The notes under the pieces were generated by a model. That model saw nothing but the letters and a program-made list of their open reading frames with translations. It was not told the origin of the DNA and made no database searches. Positions 32,523 to 41,244 of a stretch of DNA of 42,559 nucleotides are shown piece after piece (positions within the stretch are counted from its first letter, which is position 1; every line of letters starts with the position of its first letter). Source of the stretch: Candidatus Poseidoniaceae archaeon. Its GTDB lineage: Archaea; Thermoplasmatota; Poseidoniia; Poseidoniales; Poseidoniaceae. The stretch lies in NCBI GenBank assembly GCA_030750665.1, contig JASMHR010000005.1:1-42559 (forward strand). The letters are read 5' to 3'. Position numbers and translations under genes: made by a program.

Positions 32523-33971
32523 ATGTCAGCAGCCAGCGGTGGTCGGTCGGATACCGATACTTCTCTGGATGATGGAAGACTCATGGATCAAGAGATGGCA
32601 ACAAAGGCGGTTGAGAAGGCCATTGAGTATGGTGCATCTTATGCTGATATTCGTTTGGTTTCCAATCAGAACACCTCTATTTCGATGCGCGATGGCAAGG
32701 TTCGAAATGCCATCCCTGGGCACGATGTAGGGGCGACGTTGCGTTGTTTGGTAGATGGTTCATGGGGAGTATATTCCACCTCGGATGTGAAATCTATCAC
32801 CTCTCAAGTGGAATCGACAGTTCGTCTAGGAAGACAGGTTGCCTGTAGAAGAGCGAGTGACCAGCATGAAGTCAGATTAGCAGAGGTTCCAATCAGCACA
32901 ATGGATGTTCATTGGCGTCCACAACAGGATATTCGCTACGTCGATATTGAGGAGAAGGTTGGAGTATTGGCTGAATTTGATTCATTGATTCGAACTGATG
33001 ATAGGATAATCTCTGTCAATACCGGTTTCAGCGATGAGCACGTCCACAGTGAACTGATCAGTTCTGAAGGGATGGACCGAGCATGGTCTTTCCAGAGGAC
33101 TTGTACAAATGCAATAGTGACAGGTAGGGAGGATGGTGATGTTGCATCATATCGAACTCGTGTTGGTGGAGTTGGAGGCTATGAAGCGATTGAAAAGGTC
33201 GACATCCAAGAGGTGGCTCAGAATGCGACCCGTTCAACCATCAGGATTCTCAGTGCTGAGCGTTCACCTTCTGGTCGTATGAGTCTGATCGCTGACCCGG
33301 ACCTCACTGGAGTATACATCCATGAGGCATTGGGCCATCCATGCGAGGCCGATCTTGTTGCAGCCGGAGATTCCTGTCTTGATGGAAAATTGGGTGAACT
33401 CATTGGTAGTTCAAAAGTCACTGTGATAGATGATCCAACTTGGGAGGGTGGACACGGTAGTTTCCCTGTTGATGATGAGGGCTTGGATACCGCATCGAGA
33501 ACTCTAATCGAGAATGGCAGGTTGCTAACATATCTGAATCATCGCGAGAGTGCAGCGCACTTCGATATCGAGGTCAACGGTGCAGCAAGAGCACAGGATG
33601 GTCTACATCACCCCTTGGTCAGGATGTCCAACACCATGATCATGGGGGGGGCGCATCAAGACCTCGACGAACTGCTTGAGGATGTTCAGGATGGAGTTTA
33701 TGCTTGTGGAACACGGGGAGGGCAGGTCGATACTGGACGTGGAAGTTTCCAATTTGCCGCTCAAGAAGCCTGGCGTATTCGTGATGGTGAGTTGGCGGAA
33801 CCGTTGAAGGATGTAAGCGTAAGCGGGATGACCTTGTCCATCCTCAAGAATGTCGATGGTCTGACCAAGGATGCTGAACTAGCGAGCCCAGGATTCTGTG
33901 GTAAGGGACAGGTCGTACCTGTTGGAGATGGTGGTCCCTCGATGCGAATCAAGGATGCCTTGGTAGGTTGA
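32523..33971 (+). CDS. tldD: TldD metallopeptidase
   Basis: IHEALGHPCEADLV (HExxxH), GSSKVTVIDDPTWEGGHGSFPVDDEG, NHRESAAHF, CGTRGGQVDTGRGSFQFAAQEAW. Confidence 0.92.
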   Translation: MSAASGGRSDTDTSLDDGRLMDQEMATKAVEKAIEYGASYADIRLVSNQNTSISMRDGKVRNAIPGHDVGATLRCLVDGSWGVYSTSDVKSITSQVESTVRLGRQVACRRASDQHEVRLAEVPISTMDVHWRPQQDIRYVDIEEKVGVLAEFDSLIRTDDRIISVNTGFSDEHVHSELISSEGMDRAWSFQRTCTNAIVTGREDGDVASYRTRVGGVGGYEAIEKVDIQEVAQNATRSTIRILSAERSPSGRMSLIADPDLTGVYIHEALGHPCEADLVAAGDSCLDGKLGELIGSSKVTVIDDPTWEGGHGSFPVDDEGLDTASRTLIENGRLLTYLNHRESAAHFDIEVNGAARAQDGLHHPLVRMSNTMIMGGAHQDLDELLEDVQDGVYACGTRGGQVDTGRGSFQFAAQEAWRIRDGELAEPLKDVSVSGMTLSILKNVDGLTKDAELASPGFCGKGQVVPVGDGGPSMRIKDALVG

Positions 33972-33990
33972 GAAGACTGGAGATGAGCCG

Positions 33991-35400
33991 ATGACCCTTA
34001 TGCCTGAGGATTCTTGCGATAGATTGCTCGATGGCTGTCAATCCATTGCCGCTGCTGCTGCCGCATCAGATGCCACGATGTGGGAAGTTTTTGCCATCCA
34101 GTCATATGGTCTTGAGGTCGAGATTGAGAGGGGCCGAGTAAGTCTTGCTGGAGGTGGCGGAGATGGTGGCTATGGTATCCGAGTTCTCAATGATGGTAGA
34201 ATCGGTTTCGCATATTCAGCAGGCCTTGATGGAGCACAACAGATGATTGAGGAAGCATTGCGAGCAAGTACTCTTGTTCCAGCGATTGAAGGTATGGAAT
34301 TACCAGAGGACAAAGGCTCTTCAGAGGTTGATGGGATGTGGGACCCTGCAGTCGATGCAACAACCCCTGAGGAATTGATGCAACAGGCTGATTCTTTGCT
34401 TCAACAGGTCGGAGAACTTGACTCAAGAGCGATGGTGGTTGGTGGTGGAGTTGCTGTGAGCAGCCACGCAGGAGCACTTCTCACCAGTCAGGGAATCTCG
34501 AGCACTGGAATGGTTTCCAGTCACGGCTTGGGAATTCAGGTATCCATCGATGAGGATGACCGCATCACCAGTGGTTGGAGTAGCCAGCAGTCACGTTCTC
34601 TTCTACAGGATTTCTCACCGATGTGCGAAGAAGGAGTGGATTGGGCTGTGGCGACTCGAGATACCATTGAGGACGGTGGTGCCATCATTGAAGCCCCGGT
34701 GCTATTCACTCATAGGGGAATCAGCAGTCTATTCAGTAACATCTTCTGTTCTGCTTTACGAGGCGAGAAGTTGGCTCGCAAGGAATCTGTATGGTCGGGC
34801 AAGGAAGGCAAGAAGGTGATGGCAGACCATCTTTCTATCATCGATGATGGAACATTGGATGGTGGTTCTGGTTCTGGAACAAGAGATGGTGAAGGAACTC
34901 CCACGCGCAGCACCACCCTGATCGAGTCAGGTGTCCTTCGTACAGGTATCTGGTCCACCAGAGATGCCGCTGAACAGGTGGAGAAAGGAAATATCGAGAC
35001 TGCAGAGAGCACAGGAAATGCCAGTCGCGGAGGGCATCAATCACCTCCAGTCACTTCGATGAACAACCTATTGCTCTCCTCTTCCGCCAAACGAGATACC
35101 AGAGAGGTATTGATCGAGGAGATGGATGAGGGATTCATCGTGCAGTCGGTCATGGGTGCGCACACCGCCAATCCTTCAAGTGGTGATTTTTCTGTCACTT
35201 CATCTTCCATTCTAAAGGTCGAGGATGGTAGTGTGGTTGGGGCGTTGAAACAGGCGGGAATTTCTGGAAATCTTCCCTCAGCATTCAGTGATGAAGTTTC
35301 TTTGGCCCGAATGGATGATGTGAATGCGATGTGGGCCGGAGGTTCCATCATAATTCCAGATGTCATGTTGCGGCAGGGAATAAGAGTCAATCCTTCTTGA
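33991..35400 (+). CDS. pmbA: TldE/PmbA-family protein (TldD partner, lacks HExxxH)
   Basis: TldD-like N-terminal pattern (GLEVEIERGRVSLAGGGGDGGYGIRVLNDGRIGFAYS) and C-terminal TANPSSGDFSVTSS...; directly follows tldD. Confidence 0.9.
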   Translation: MTLMPEDSCDRLLDGCQSIAAAAAASDATMWEVFAIQSYGLEVEIERGRVSLAGGGGDGGYGIRVLNDGRIGFAYSAGLDGAQQMIEEALRASTLVPAIEGMELPEDKGSSEVDGMWDPAVDATTPEELMQQADSLLQQVGELDSRAMVVGGGVAVSSHAGALLTSQGISSTGMVSSHGLGIQVSIDEDDRITSGWSSQQSRSLLQDFSPMCEEGVDWAVATRDTIEDGGAIIEAPVLFTHRGISSLFSNIFCSALRGEKLARKESVWSGKEGKKVMADHLSIIDDGTLDGGSGSGTRDGEGTPTRSTTLIESGVLRTGIWSTRDAAEQVEKGNIETAESTGNASRGGHQSPPVTSMNNLLLSSSAKRDTREVLIEEMDEGFIVQSVMGAHTANPSSGDFSVTSSSILKVEDGSVVGALKQAGISGNLPSAFSDEVSLARMDDVNAMWAGGSIIIPDVMLRQGIRVNPS

Positions 35401-35414
35401 TTTGGTTTCAAATC
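35399..35414 (+). terminator. Possible stem-loop terminator after tldD-tldE
   Basis: GATTTG-GTTT-CAAATC perfect 6-bp inverted repeat overlapping the tldE stop codon. Confidence 0.3.
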
Positions 35415-35577
35415 TACAGCATCCGTAGCCACATTGTTCAAAGACCCTCGACAACCGGTGTCAGGCTCCAAGGGGGAGTAGGAGTGCCAATACTAACACA
35501 TCCAGCACAAGAGCCTGCCACCTGCAACTGCGGGTTGGTCGATGAAAGAGAGAATGCCGATTCGCAGAGGTTGTCAC

Positions 35578-37278
35578 ATGTCTGATGATCCAGAAATGGA
35601 TGCGGCCGTGAAGCAGGTTCTGTCCACGGTCTCGGACGCAGATGAAGCAGCGGTCAGGGCTGAGTTTGAGAAGTATCAGAAGGAGTTTCTCATTCCACCT
35701 TCAGATGCTATGCGTTCAGTTCTGAGGAGATTCCAAAGTGAAGGCAGTACTCCTGCACCTTCCCGCGAAGGGGGATTCCGCTCTGGAACCACTCCACTGA
35801 AGAAGGTGTCTCGACTTACTGAGCTGACCTCGGAAGATCGTAATGTCGAGGTCACTGTGGAGATTGTGACCCATAATGTTCGAACCCAGATGGTTCGTGG
35901 TCAGGAAAGGGAGATTGCCTTCGGAATGCTTGAGGACAATCCCGATTCTACTGGTGATGGAAAGCGCACTCGTTGGTCATTCAAGGATTGGGGTGGTAAC
36001 AAAAATCTCATTCCAGGCGTGGTTGTACGAGTTGAAGGAGCCTCGGTGAACGAGTACAATGGAGATTTGAGTCTCAATATCAATCAATCAAGCCGCGTTG
36101 TGGTACTCAAGGAGAGTAGCACTCCACACATCAATACTGATGAGCCGCTTGCCTTGGATGAGGCAGGTAAGATTGAAGGAAATGTTTGTGTCATCGGCAG
36201 AGTTCTGTCTCTGCGTAATGATGCCATCAAAAGAAAAGATGGCGGTACCAGCGATGTGGTCAAAGGAAGACTGGGTGATGATTCTGGGTCGCTGGGATTC
36301 ATCAGTTGGGAGCCTTTCACCCACGAAGTAGGGAGCCTTGTCAAGATTGAACGTGGACAGATTCGACGATTCCGGGACAATCCCGAACTCAATATCGGCA
36401 GATACACCAAGGTGGAGGTCTACCATGATTCGGGATTCTCTGATATCGAGAGTTTGAAGCATAGTAGCCAAGTAGATATCGCCTCTCTGCGAGACGGTGC
36501 AAGAGATGTTGATGTAGTGGTTGAATTGGTGGATTGGAGTGTTCGCAATTTTACCAATCGAGAAGGTGAGGAGGGGACTGTCTGGGAAGGAAATGCAGTT
36601 GATCCCACTGGCCGTTGCCGGGTTTCATCATGGAGTGAGTTACCAATCGACTCCTCGGCTCTCCCTATGTGTTTGACCCTCAGTAAGGTGCATATTCGAT
36701 CTTGGCAGGGTGTTCCACAGATAACCATCAATACTCCTGATCAGGTCGAGATTCAAGATAAGACTCCATGGGAATCAATTAATCTCGACAACCACATGGT
36801 GGAGGTCGATTTCAGCGAACTTGTCAGCGGCTCTTCAAGGGCAGGTATCAGAACCACGGCAACAGTCATTTCAGTCCGTGATGATTGTGGAATCATCTTG
36901 CGTTGCCCTACTTGCCGGCGGGTGCTTAGAGATGGTTCGTGCATCGAGCATGATGTGGTTGAAGGAAACAAGGACCTTCGTTTACGCCTGATTCTCGATG
37001 ATGGAGTATCAACAGCATCAATGTTCGCTAATAAGGATGCTACAGAAACATTCCTTGAGAAATCAATCGCTGAAATCGAAGCAGAGGTATCTGACAAGGG
37101 ACAGAGCGGTTTCGTGAGTGAATTGCGACAGTCTTTGCTCGGTCATAAATTGCGCATTGATGGGAGATCCAACGCTGATGAACAGGGTGTGATGATATTT
37201 GCTGAACTGGTTGAACAGGTAGAGGTTGATGCTGTGTTGGCAGCGACTGAAGTTCGAGCCAAGTGGGGGGTGGTATGA
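35578..37278 (+). CDS. rpa: Replication protein A (OB-fold ssDNA-binding protein) with zinc-finger
   Basis: OB-fold-like repeats, CPTCRRVLRDGSCIEHDVVEGNKDLRLRLILDDGV; overlaps downstream COG3390-like gene; ATG at 35578 preferred. Confidence 0.85.
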   Translation: MSDDPEMDAAVKQVLSTVSDADEAAVRAEFEKYQKEFLIPPSDAMRSVLRRFQSEGSTPAPSREGGFRSGTTPLKKVSRLTELTSEDRNVEVTVEIVTHNVRTQMVRGQEREIAFGMLEDNPDSTGDGKRTRWSFKDWGGNKNLIPGVVVRVEGASVNEYNGDLSLNINQSSRVVVLKESSTPHINTDEPLALDEAGKIEGNVCVIGRVLSLRNDAIKRKDGGTSDVVKGRLGDDSGSLGFISWEPFTHEVGSLVKIERGQIRRFRDNPELNIGRYTKVEVYHDSGFSDIESLKHSSQVDIASLRDGARDVDVVVELVDWSVRNFTNREGEEGTVWEGNAVDPTGRCRVSSWSELPIDSSALPMCLTLSKVHIRSWQGVPQITINTPDQVEIQDKTPWESINLDNHMVEVDFSELVSGSSRAGIRTTATVISVRDDCGIILRCPTCRRVLRDGSCIEHDVVEGNKDLRLRLILDDGVSTASMFANKDATETFLEKSIAEIEAEVSDKGQSGFVSELRQSLLGHKLRIDGRSNADEQGVMIFAELVEQVEVDAVLAATEVRAKWGVV

Positions 37279-38219
37279 TGCAGGCAAGCAATTCTCGACG
37301 AAGCCGCAGACAACCAGCAATCCGTCTTTTGGCACAGGAATTCGGTGAATCATCGATGTCAGAGAAGGGCCCCGGGGAGTTCGACCCAGGATTTGTAGTC
37401 ACTAAATTAGGTACGCGGGTCAACAGATTGTTGGTCGCTGGTCTGCTTGAAGGACTTGCGCCAATGGAGACCTCTGGAGGGATAATGTGGCGAGGTCAAC
37501 TACGAGATGCTTCAGGAGTTCATCACTTCTCTGTTGGACATTTTGATAGCGAGGAAATACAAGCATATACCGAAGAATTAGCAGCGTTACTTGAATCTGG
37601 CGATCCTTTGTTGCTGATGATGGTTGCAAAAGGTCGTTGCTATACCACTGAAGAAGGAGCGGTGTATACCAATATGCGTCCGGAGGAGATTGCAGTTATT
37701 GACCGTTCAAGATATGCAAATTGGCTGGTTGAGGTGAGTGAAGAGACGATGAAGCGTATCACCGACCATGATGCAGCAGCAGCTCTAGCACCTTCACGTC
37801 AAGCATATGCGGAAGCAGGTATTGCAAGCAACATGATTGAAGGATTATTGGCGGCAAGAGAATTCTATGGCGACATCGATACCGAGGTCTACCGCTTGAT
37901 GGTCATGCGGGCCTTGGATATTGCAGAAGGCAAGAGAGAGGTCAGTGAATCTACTTGGGACAAGAAGCCGACAGCGACTCTCGATATTGATAGAGTTGAG
38001 TCTGGAGATGATACAGATGATGGTTCACAGTCATTGAGTGAAACAGTGGTTTTAATCGTTGAACAACTTGATGATGGAAAGGGCGTGGACCTTGAAACGG
38101 TGTTGGCTGCATGCGATTCCAGAGGTTTTGACAGGAAATTAGCAGAAACGGCAGTGGATGACCTTGTCAATCAGGGCACATTGTCAGAACCGCGATTCTC
38201 TTGGTTCAAACTTTCTTGA
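37275..38219 (+). CDS. RPA-associated protein (RPA41/COG3390-like)
   Basis: ATGA overlap with rpa; OB-like region GLAPMETSGGIMWRGQLRDASGVHHFSVG...YTNMRPEEIAVIDRSRYANWLVE and C-terminal winged-helix-like region. Confidence 0.75.
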   Translation: MMQASNSRRSRRQPAIRLLAQEFGESSMSEKGPGEFDPGFVVTKLGTRVNRLLVAGLLEGLAPMETSGGIMWRGQLRDASGVHHFSVGHFDSEEIQAYTEELAALLESGDPLLLMMVAKGRCYTTEEGAVYTNMRPEEIAVIDRSRYANWLVEVSEETMKRITDHDAAAALAPSRQAYAEAGIASNMIEGLLAAREFYGDIDTEVYRLMVMRALDIAEGKREVSESTWDKKPTATLDIDRVESGDDTDDGSQSLSETVVLIVEQLDDGKGVDLETVLAACDSRGFDRKLAETAVDDLVNQGTLSEPRFSWFKLS

Positions 38220-38227
38220 GACTTTTC

Positions 38228-38244
38228 AGGCCCCTATGGGGCCT
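38228..38244 (+). terminator. Putative stem-loop after the rpa operon
   Basis: AGGCCCC-TAT-GGGGCCT perfect 7-bp stem, 3-nt loop, 9 nt after stop codon. Confidence 0.35.
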
Positions 38245-38307
38245 TGTTCAATCGTCAATACCTTCAAGGGCGAGTTGAGGGGTGTCAGGTCCGAGGGTGG
38301 CACACAT

Positions 38308-38661
38308 ATGGCAGGGCAGGACTTCTTCATTCGACCAGCAACGGGCATGACAAGCGATGATTGGATACGGTTAGAGGAGTGTGATATCAGCATTTCAATA
38401 GCGCGAAGAATGACGCGTACTGTTACTCATGGAGGCGAAGGAGACGACCTTATCGATGAGGGTGCAGAAAGTGCAGTCTATACTATCCGCGGAGAAATGA
38501 ATATTGAGATATATCGCAAGGTTGTTGAGATGTTCCGCTCCGGACAACCGTATATTCACGACCCATTTGAAGAGAGGGATGTCAAGGTCGTATTCAGCAA
38601 ATTGGATTATGATGGTTCAAACGAGGAATTCGTTTTTGAGTTGATTGAGGATATTCGTTGA
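38308..38661 (+). CDS. Small conserved-looking protein of unknown function, first gene of a Tad-like cluster
   Basis: 117 aa MAGQDFFIRPATGMTSDDW...; stop overlaps start of next gene; ORF track start 38158 overlaps the rpap gene, so ATG 38308 preferred. Confidence 0.65.
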   Translation: MAGQDFFIRPATGMTSDDWIRLEECDISISIARRMTRTVTHGGEGDDLIDEGAESAVYTIRGEMNIEIYRKVVEMFRSGQPYIHDPFEERDVKVVFSKLDYDGSNEEFVFELIEDIR

Positions 38662-39245
38662 GAGTGATTTCAGTGGCAGCACAAGACGAGGACAGAGAAC
38701 TTCTGTATGTCATCAGGACCATGGAGGTCATGATGGGTTCAGGAATCGGCCTCGAAGGTGCAATCACATCAATTTCACGAGGCGGATATGGCTGTATCTC
38801 CTCGGATTTCCAGAAGGTGATGGTCAATACCCGTAAGGGCAAAGGTTTGGTCGAGGAGTTACGTCGTGTCCAAAAAAGGGCTAAATCAGATGCCTACAAA
38901 CGCCTTTTGAACACAATGATTGAGAATATTATCTCCAATACTGATATCGTCAAGACCTTGAAGAATCAAGGTGGTCGAGAAGAGGAGAAGCGAACTGAGA
39001 AGGTAGAGAAATACATCGAGGAATTAAGTGGTCTGCCTGAGACCTTGCTCTCAATAGGAATGATTTCGCCAATCATCCTCGCAATTCTTGCTATCACTCC
39101 ACAGATGATGGCTGGTGCTGGTGATATCATGCCACTACCAGACGCAGATGCAGTTGGATCAATTGTCAATGGCGGCCTGTTCTTCACTGTCGTGATGATG
39201 GCGATGATAGGCCTGAAGGCACATACGAAGGACCCAGGGTTGTGA
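38658..39245 (+). CDS. Type II secretion system F / TadB-TadC-like platform protein (first of two)
   Basis: T2SF-like pattern VIRTMEVMMGSGIGLEGAITSISRGGYGCISSDFQKVMVNTRKGKGLVEELRRVQKRAKSDAYKRLLNTMIENI followed by TM segments; TTG start overlapping upstream stop, or GTG at 38664. Confidence 0.8.
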   Translation: MRVISVAAQDEDRELLYVIRTMEVMMGSGIGLEGAITSISRGGYGCISSDFQKVMVNTRKGKGLVEELRRVQKRAKSDAYKRLLNTMIENIISNTDIVKTLKNQGGREEEKRTEKVEKYIEELSGLPETLLSIGMISPIILAILAITPQMMAGAGDIMPLPDADAVGSIVNGGLFFTVVMMAMIGLKAHTKDPGL

Positions 39246-39249
39246 ACAG

Positions 39250-39978
39250 ATGATATTCTATTTCTTCGAGGTTCTCAACGACCATCCTCTGATGTTGTTA
39301 CTGCTCAATGTTGGTCTTGCGGGACTTGGAGGGGCTTTACCACCAATCATTGAGAGGGCTCGCAGACGAGGACTTGAGAATTCTCTTCCAGAGGTGCTGG
39401 AAGGACTATCCGACAGTATTGGGGCAGGCCAAGGTCTGCAACAAGCCATCATGAAGGTCAGCGAGAGTCGTTCAGACTTGTTCGGCAAACTATTGCGAGA
39501 GACTCTGGATGTGAGTGCAGTGACCTCCTTTGATGCAGCGTTGGCGGATTTCGCCATGAAGACTCGTTCCAAGCAGATTCAGAGGGTCATCAATCTCCTA
39601 TCCACCGCCGAGGAGAACGATGCACCAATTCAAGAGATATTGTTCCGAAGCAGTCTAGAATATGAGAAACTCAATGATCTTGTCAACAAGAGGGAGAATG
39701 ACCTAATGGGTCAGGCGATTCTCATCATCTTGTTCATTTCCGTCGGCCTACCTGCACTCATCGCCTTCATTGTCGGTCTATTCGCACCTGAATCTTCAGG
39801 ATATGCGGTCGACGAGGTCAACAGCGCCATGGTACATTTCTTTGGGGCTGCATCGGGAGTGGCAGTGTTGGTCTCCGGGCGAATGCTTGGCCGAGCAAAG
39901 GATTACTTGTGGTTGATACCACTGTGGATGTTCGCATCGATGGCCGTATACAAATTCGGCTACATCATGATAATCTGA
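39250..39978 (+). CDS. Type II secretion system F / TadC-like platform protein (second of two)
   Basis: LPEVLEGLSDSIGAGQGLQQAIMKVSESRSDLFGKLLRETLDVSAVTSFDAALADFAMKTRSKQIQRVINLLSTAEENDAPIQEIL; TM segments at both ends. Confidence 0.85.
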   Translation: MIFYFFEVLNDHPLMLLLLNVGLAGLGGALPPIIERARRRGLENSLPEVLEGLSDSIGAGQGLQQAIMKVSESRSDLFGKLLRETLDVSAVTSFDAALADFAMKTRSKQIQRVINLLSTAEENDAPIQEILFRSSLEYEKLNDLVNKRENDLMGQAILIILFISVGLPALIAFIVGLFAPESSGYAVDEVNSAMVHFFGAASGVAVLVSGRMLGRAKDYLWLIPLWMFASMAVYKFGYIMII

Positions 39979-39991
39979 AGGAAGTGAGAAA

Positions 39992-41230
39992 ATGGCAGAA
40001 GAAATACTAGCACAATACGGGAATGTTACCATATATGCAGAATCGAACCACCCGAGTCCAGTCTACCACGTTGAGGGCGATGTCCCACCAAACCCATATG
40101 GTAAACTTCAGGCTCTCTTTGAGGATGACAATCTGGAAGAAGTGATGTATAACGGAGGAACACAGTGTGTCAAGGTCGCACATCGAGACTTCGATATGTG
40201 TAGGACCAATATCTGGATTGAGGATGAAGAAGGCCTGGCCATCTGCAAGAACATTGCTTCGTTCACAAACGTGCCATTGGGAGACGGTCCAGGAATGGTT
40301 CCTATCTTCGACGGCAGACTTCCAGACGGAAGCCGTGTCAATGGAACCATCCCACCGGTCAGTCCTGATGGACCGACCCTGACCATCCGTAAATTCATGG
40401 AAGACCCATTCACAATGGTCAATCTCATCAAGTTTGGAACCGTCAACCTTCGCCTTGCAGCCATGATGTGGGTATGGATAGAAGGATTGGACTCTAGACC
40501 TGCTAACTTCGTCATCGCTGGTGGAACCGGTTCAGGTAAAACCACAACTCTCAACTGTTTGGGAATGTATATTCCTTGGCACAAGCGTCTGCTCACTGTC
40601 GAGGATACCGCTGAATTGCAGGTCTACCACGACCATTGGTTGAGAATGGAGACACGACAGGAGAGGCCAGATGGAACCCCTGAAGTGAACATGATTGACT
40701 GCCTCAAATCGAGTCTGCGTATGCGCCCTGACAGGATAATCGTCGGAGAAGTGCGTGGACCTGAGGCTGCAACTCTTCTGACTGCGATGAACACAGGCCA
40801 CGATGGTTCATTCGGAAGCCTGCACGCAAACACCGGTGCAGAGACGGTCACCCGTCTCATCAATCCACCAATGGATGTTCCACCAATCATGCTGACTGGC
40901 CTTGACCTGATCATCATTCAAGCCAGACTTCACGTCAAGGGTAAGACCGCTAGAAAGATAGTGGAGGTTTCAGAAGTTGCAGGTATGGAAGGAGACAAAC
41001 CTAGACTTAATCCAATCTGGAAATATGACCCCGAAGCGGATGAGATTGTAGAAACCGGTATCCCATCAAAGATGAAGGAAACCATCTGCAAGGCAGCAGG
41101 AGTCACACCAGCGACCTTCGAGCAACATGTACAGCAGCGTATGGGAATCCTGAACGACCTGTTGAACAGGGACATTACAGACATCGGTACCGTCACCCAG
41201 GTCATTCAAGGATTCTATTCCTCACGATGA
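39992..41230 (+). CDS. Type II/IV secretion ATPase, TadA/FlaI-like
   Basis: VIAGGTGSGKTTTLNCLGMYIPWHKRLLTVEDTAELQ, RMRPDRIIVGEVRGPEAATLLTAMNTGHDGSFGSLHANT. Confidence 0.95.
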   Translation: MAEEILAQYGNVTIYAESNHPSPVYHVEGDVPPNPYGKLQALFEDDNLEEVMYNGGTQCVKVAHRDFDMCRTNIWIEDEEGLAICKNIASFTNVPLGDGPGMVPIFDGRLPDGSRVNGTIPPVSPDGPTLTIRKFMEDPFTMVNLIKFGTVNLRLAAMMWVWIEGLDSRPANFVIAGGTGSGKTTTLNCLGMYIPWHKRLLTVEDTAELQVYHDHWLRMETRQERPDGTPEVNMIDCLKSSLRMRPDRIIVGEVRGPEAATLLTAMNTGHDGSFGSLHANTGAETVTRLINPPMDVPPIMLTGLDLIIIQARLHVKGKTARKIVEVSEVAGMEGDKPRLNPIWKYDPEADEIVETGIPSKMKETICKAAGVTPATFEQHVQQRMGILNDLLNRDITDIGTVTQVIQGFYSSR

Positions 41231-41244
41231 TTAATGGTGGCAGC

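Noticed and set aside
33640-33655. G8-type homopolymer runs (also in gyrB near 18494 and near 25337) as possible phase-variation tracts
   Set aside because: Reading frames are intact through the tracts in tldD and gyrB and the runs encode ordinary Gly codons in conserved genes; the third lies in or near a start region with no supporting evidence.
35430-35540. Possible tRNA in the rpa leader (GGCTC...GAGCC pairing)
   Set aside because: No TTCRA T-loop, spacing (~56 nt) too short and no recognisable anticodon arm.
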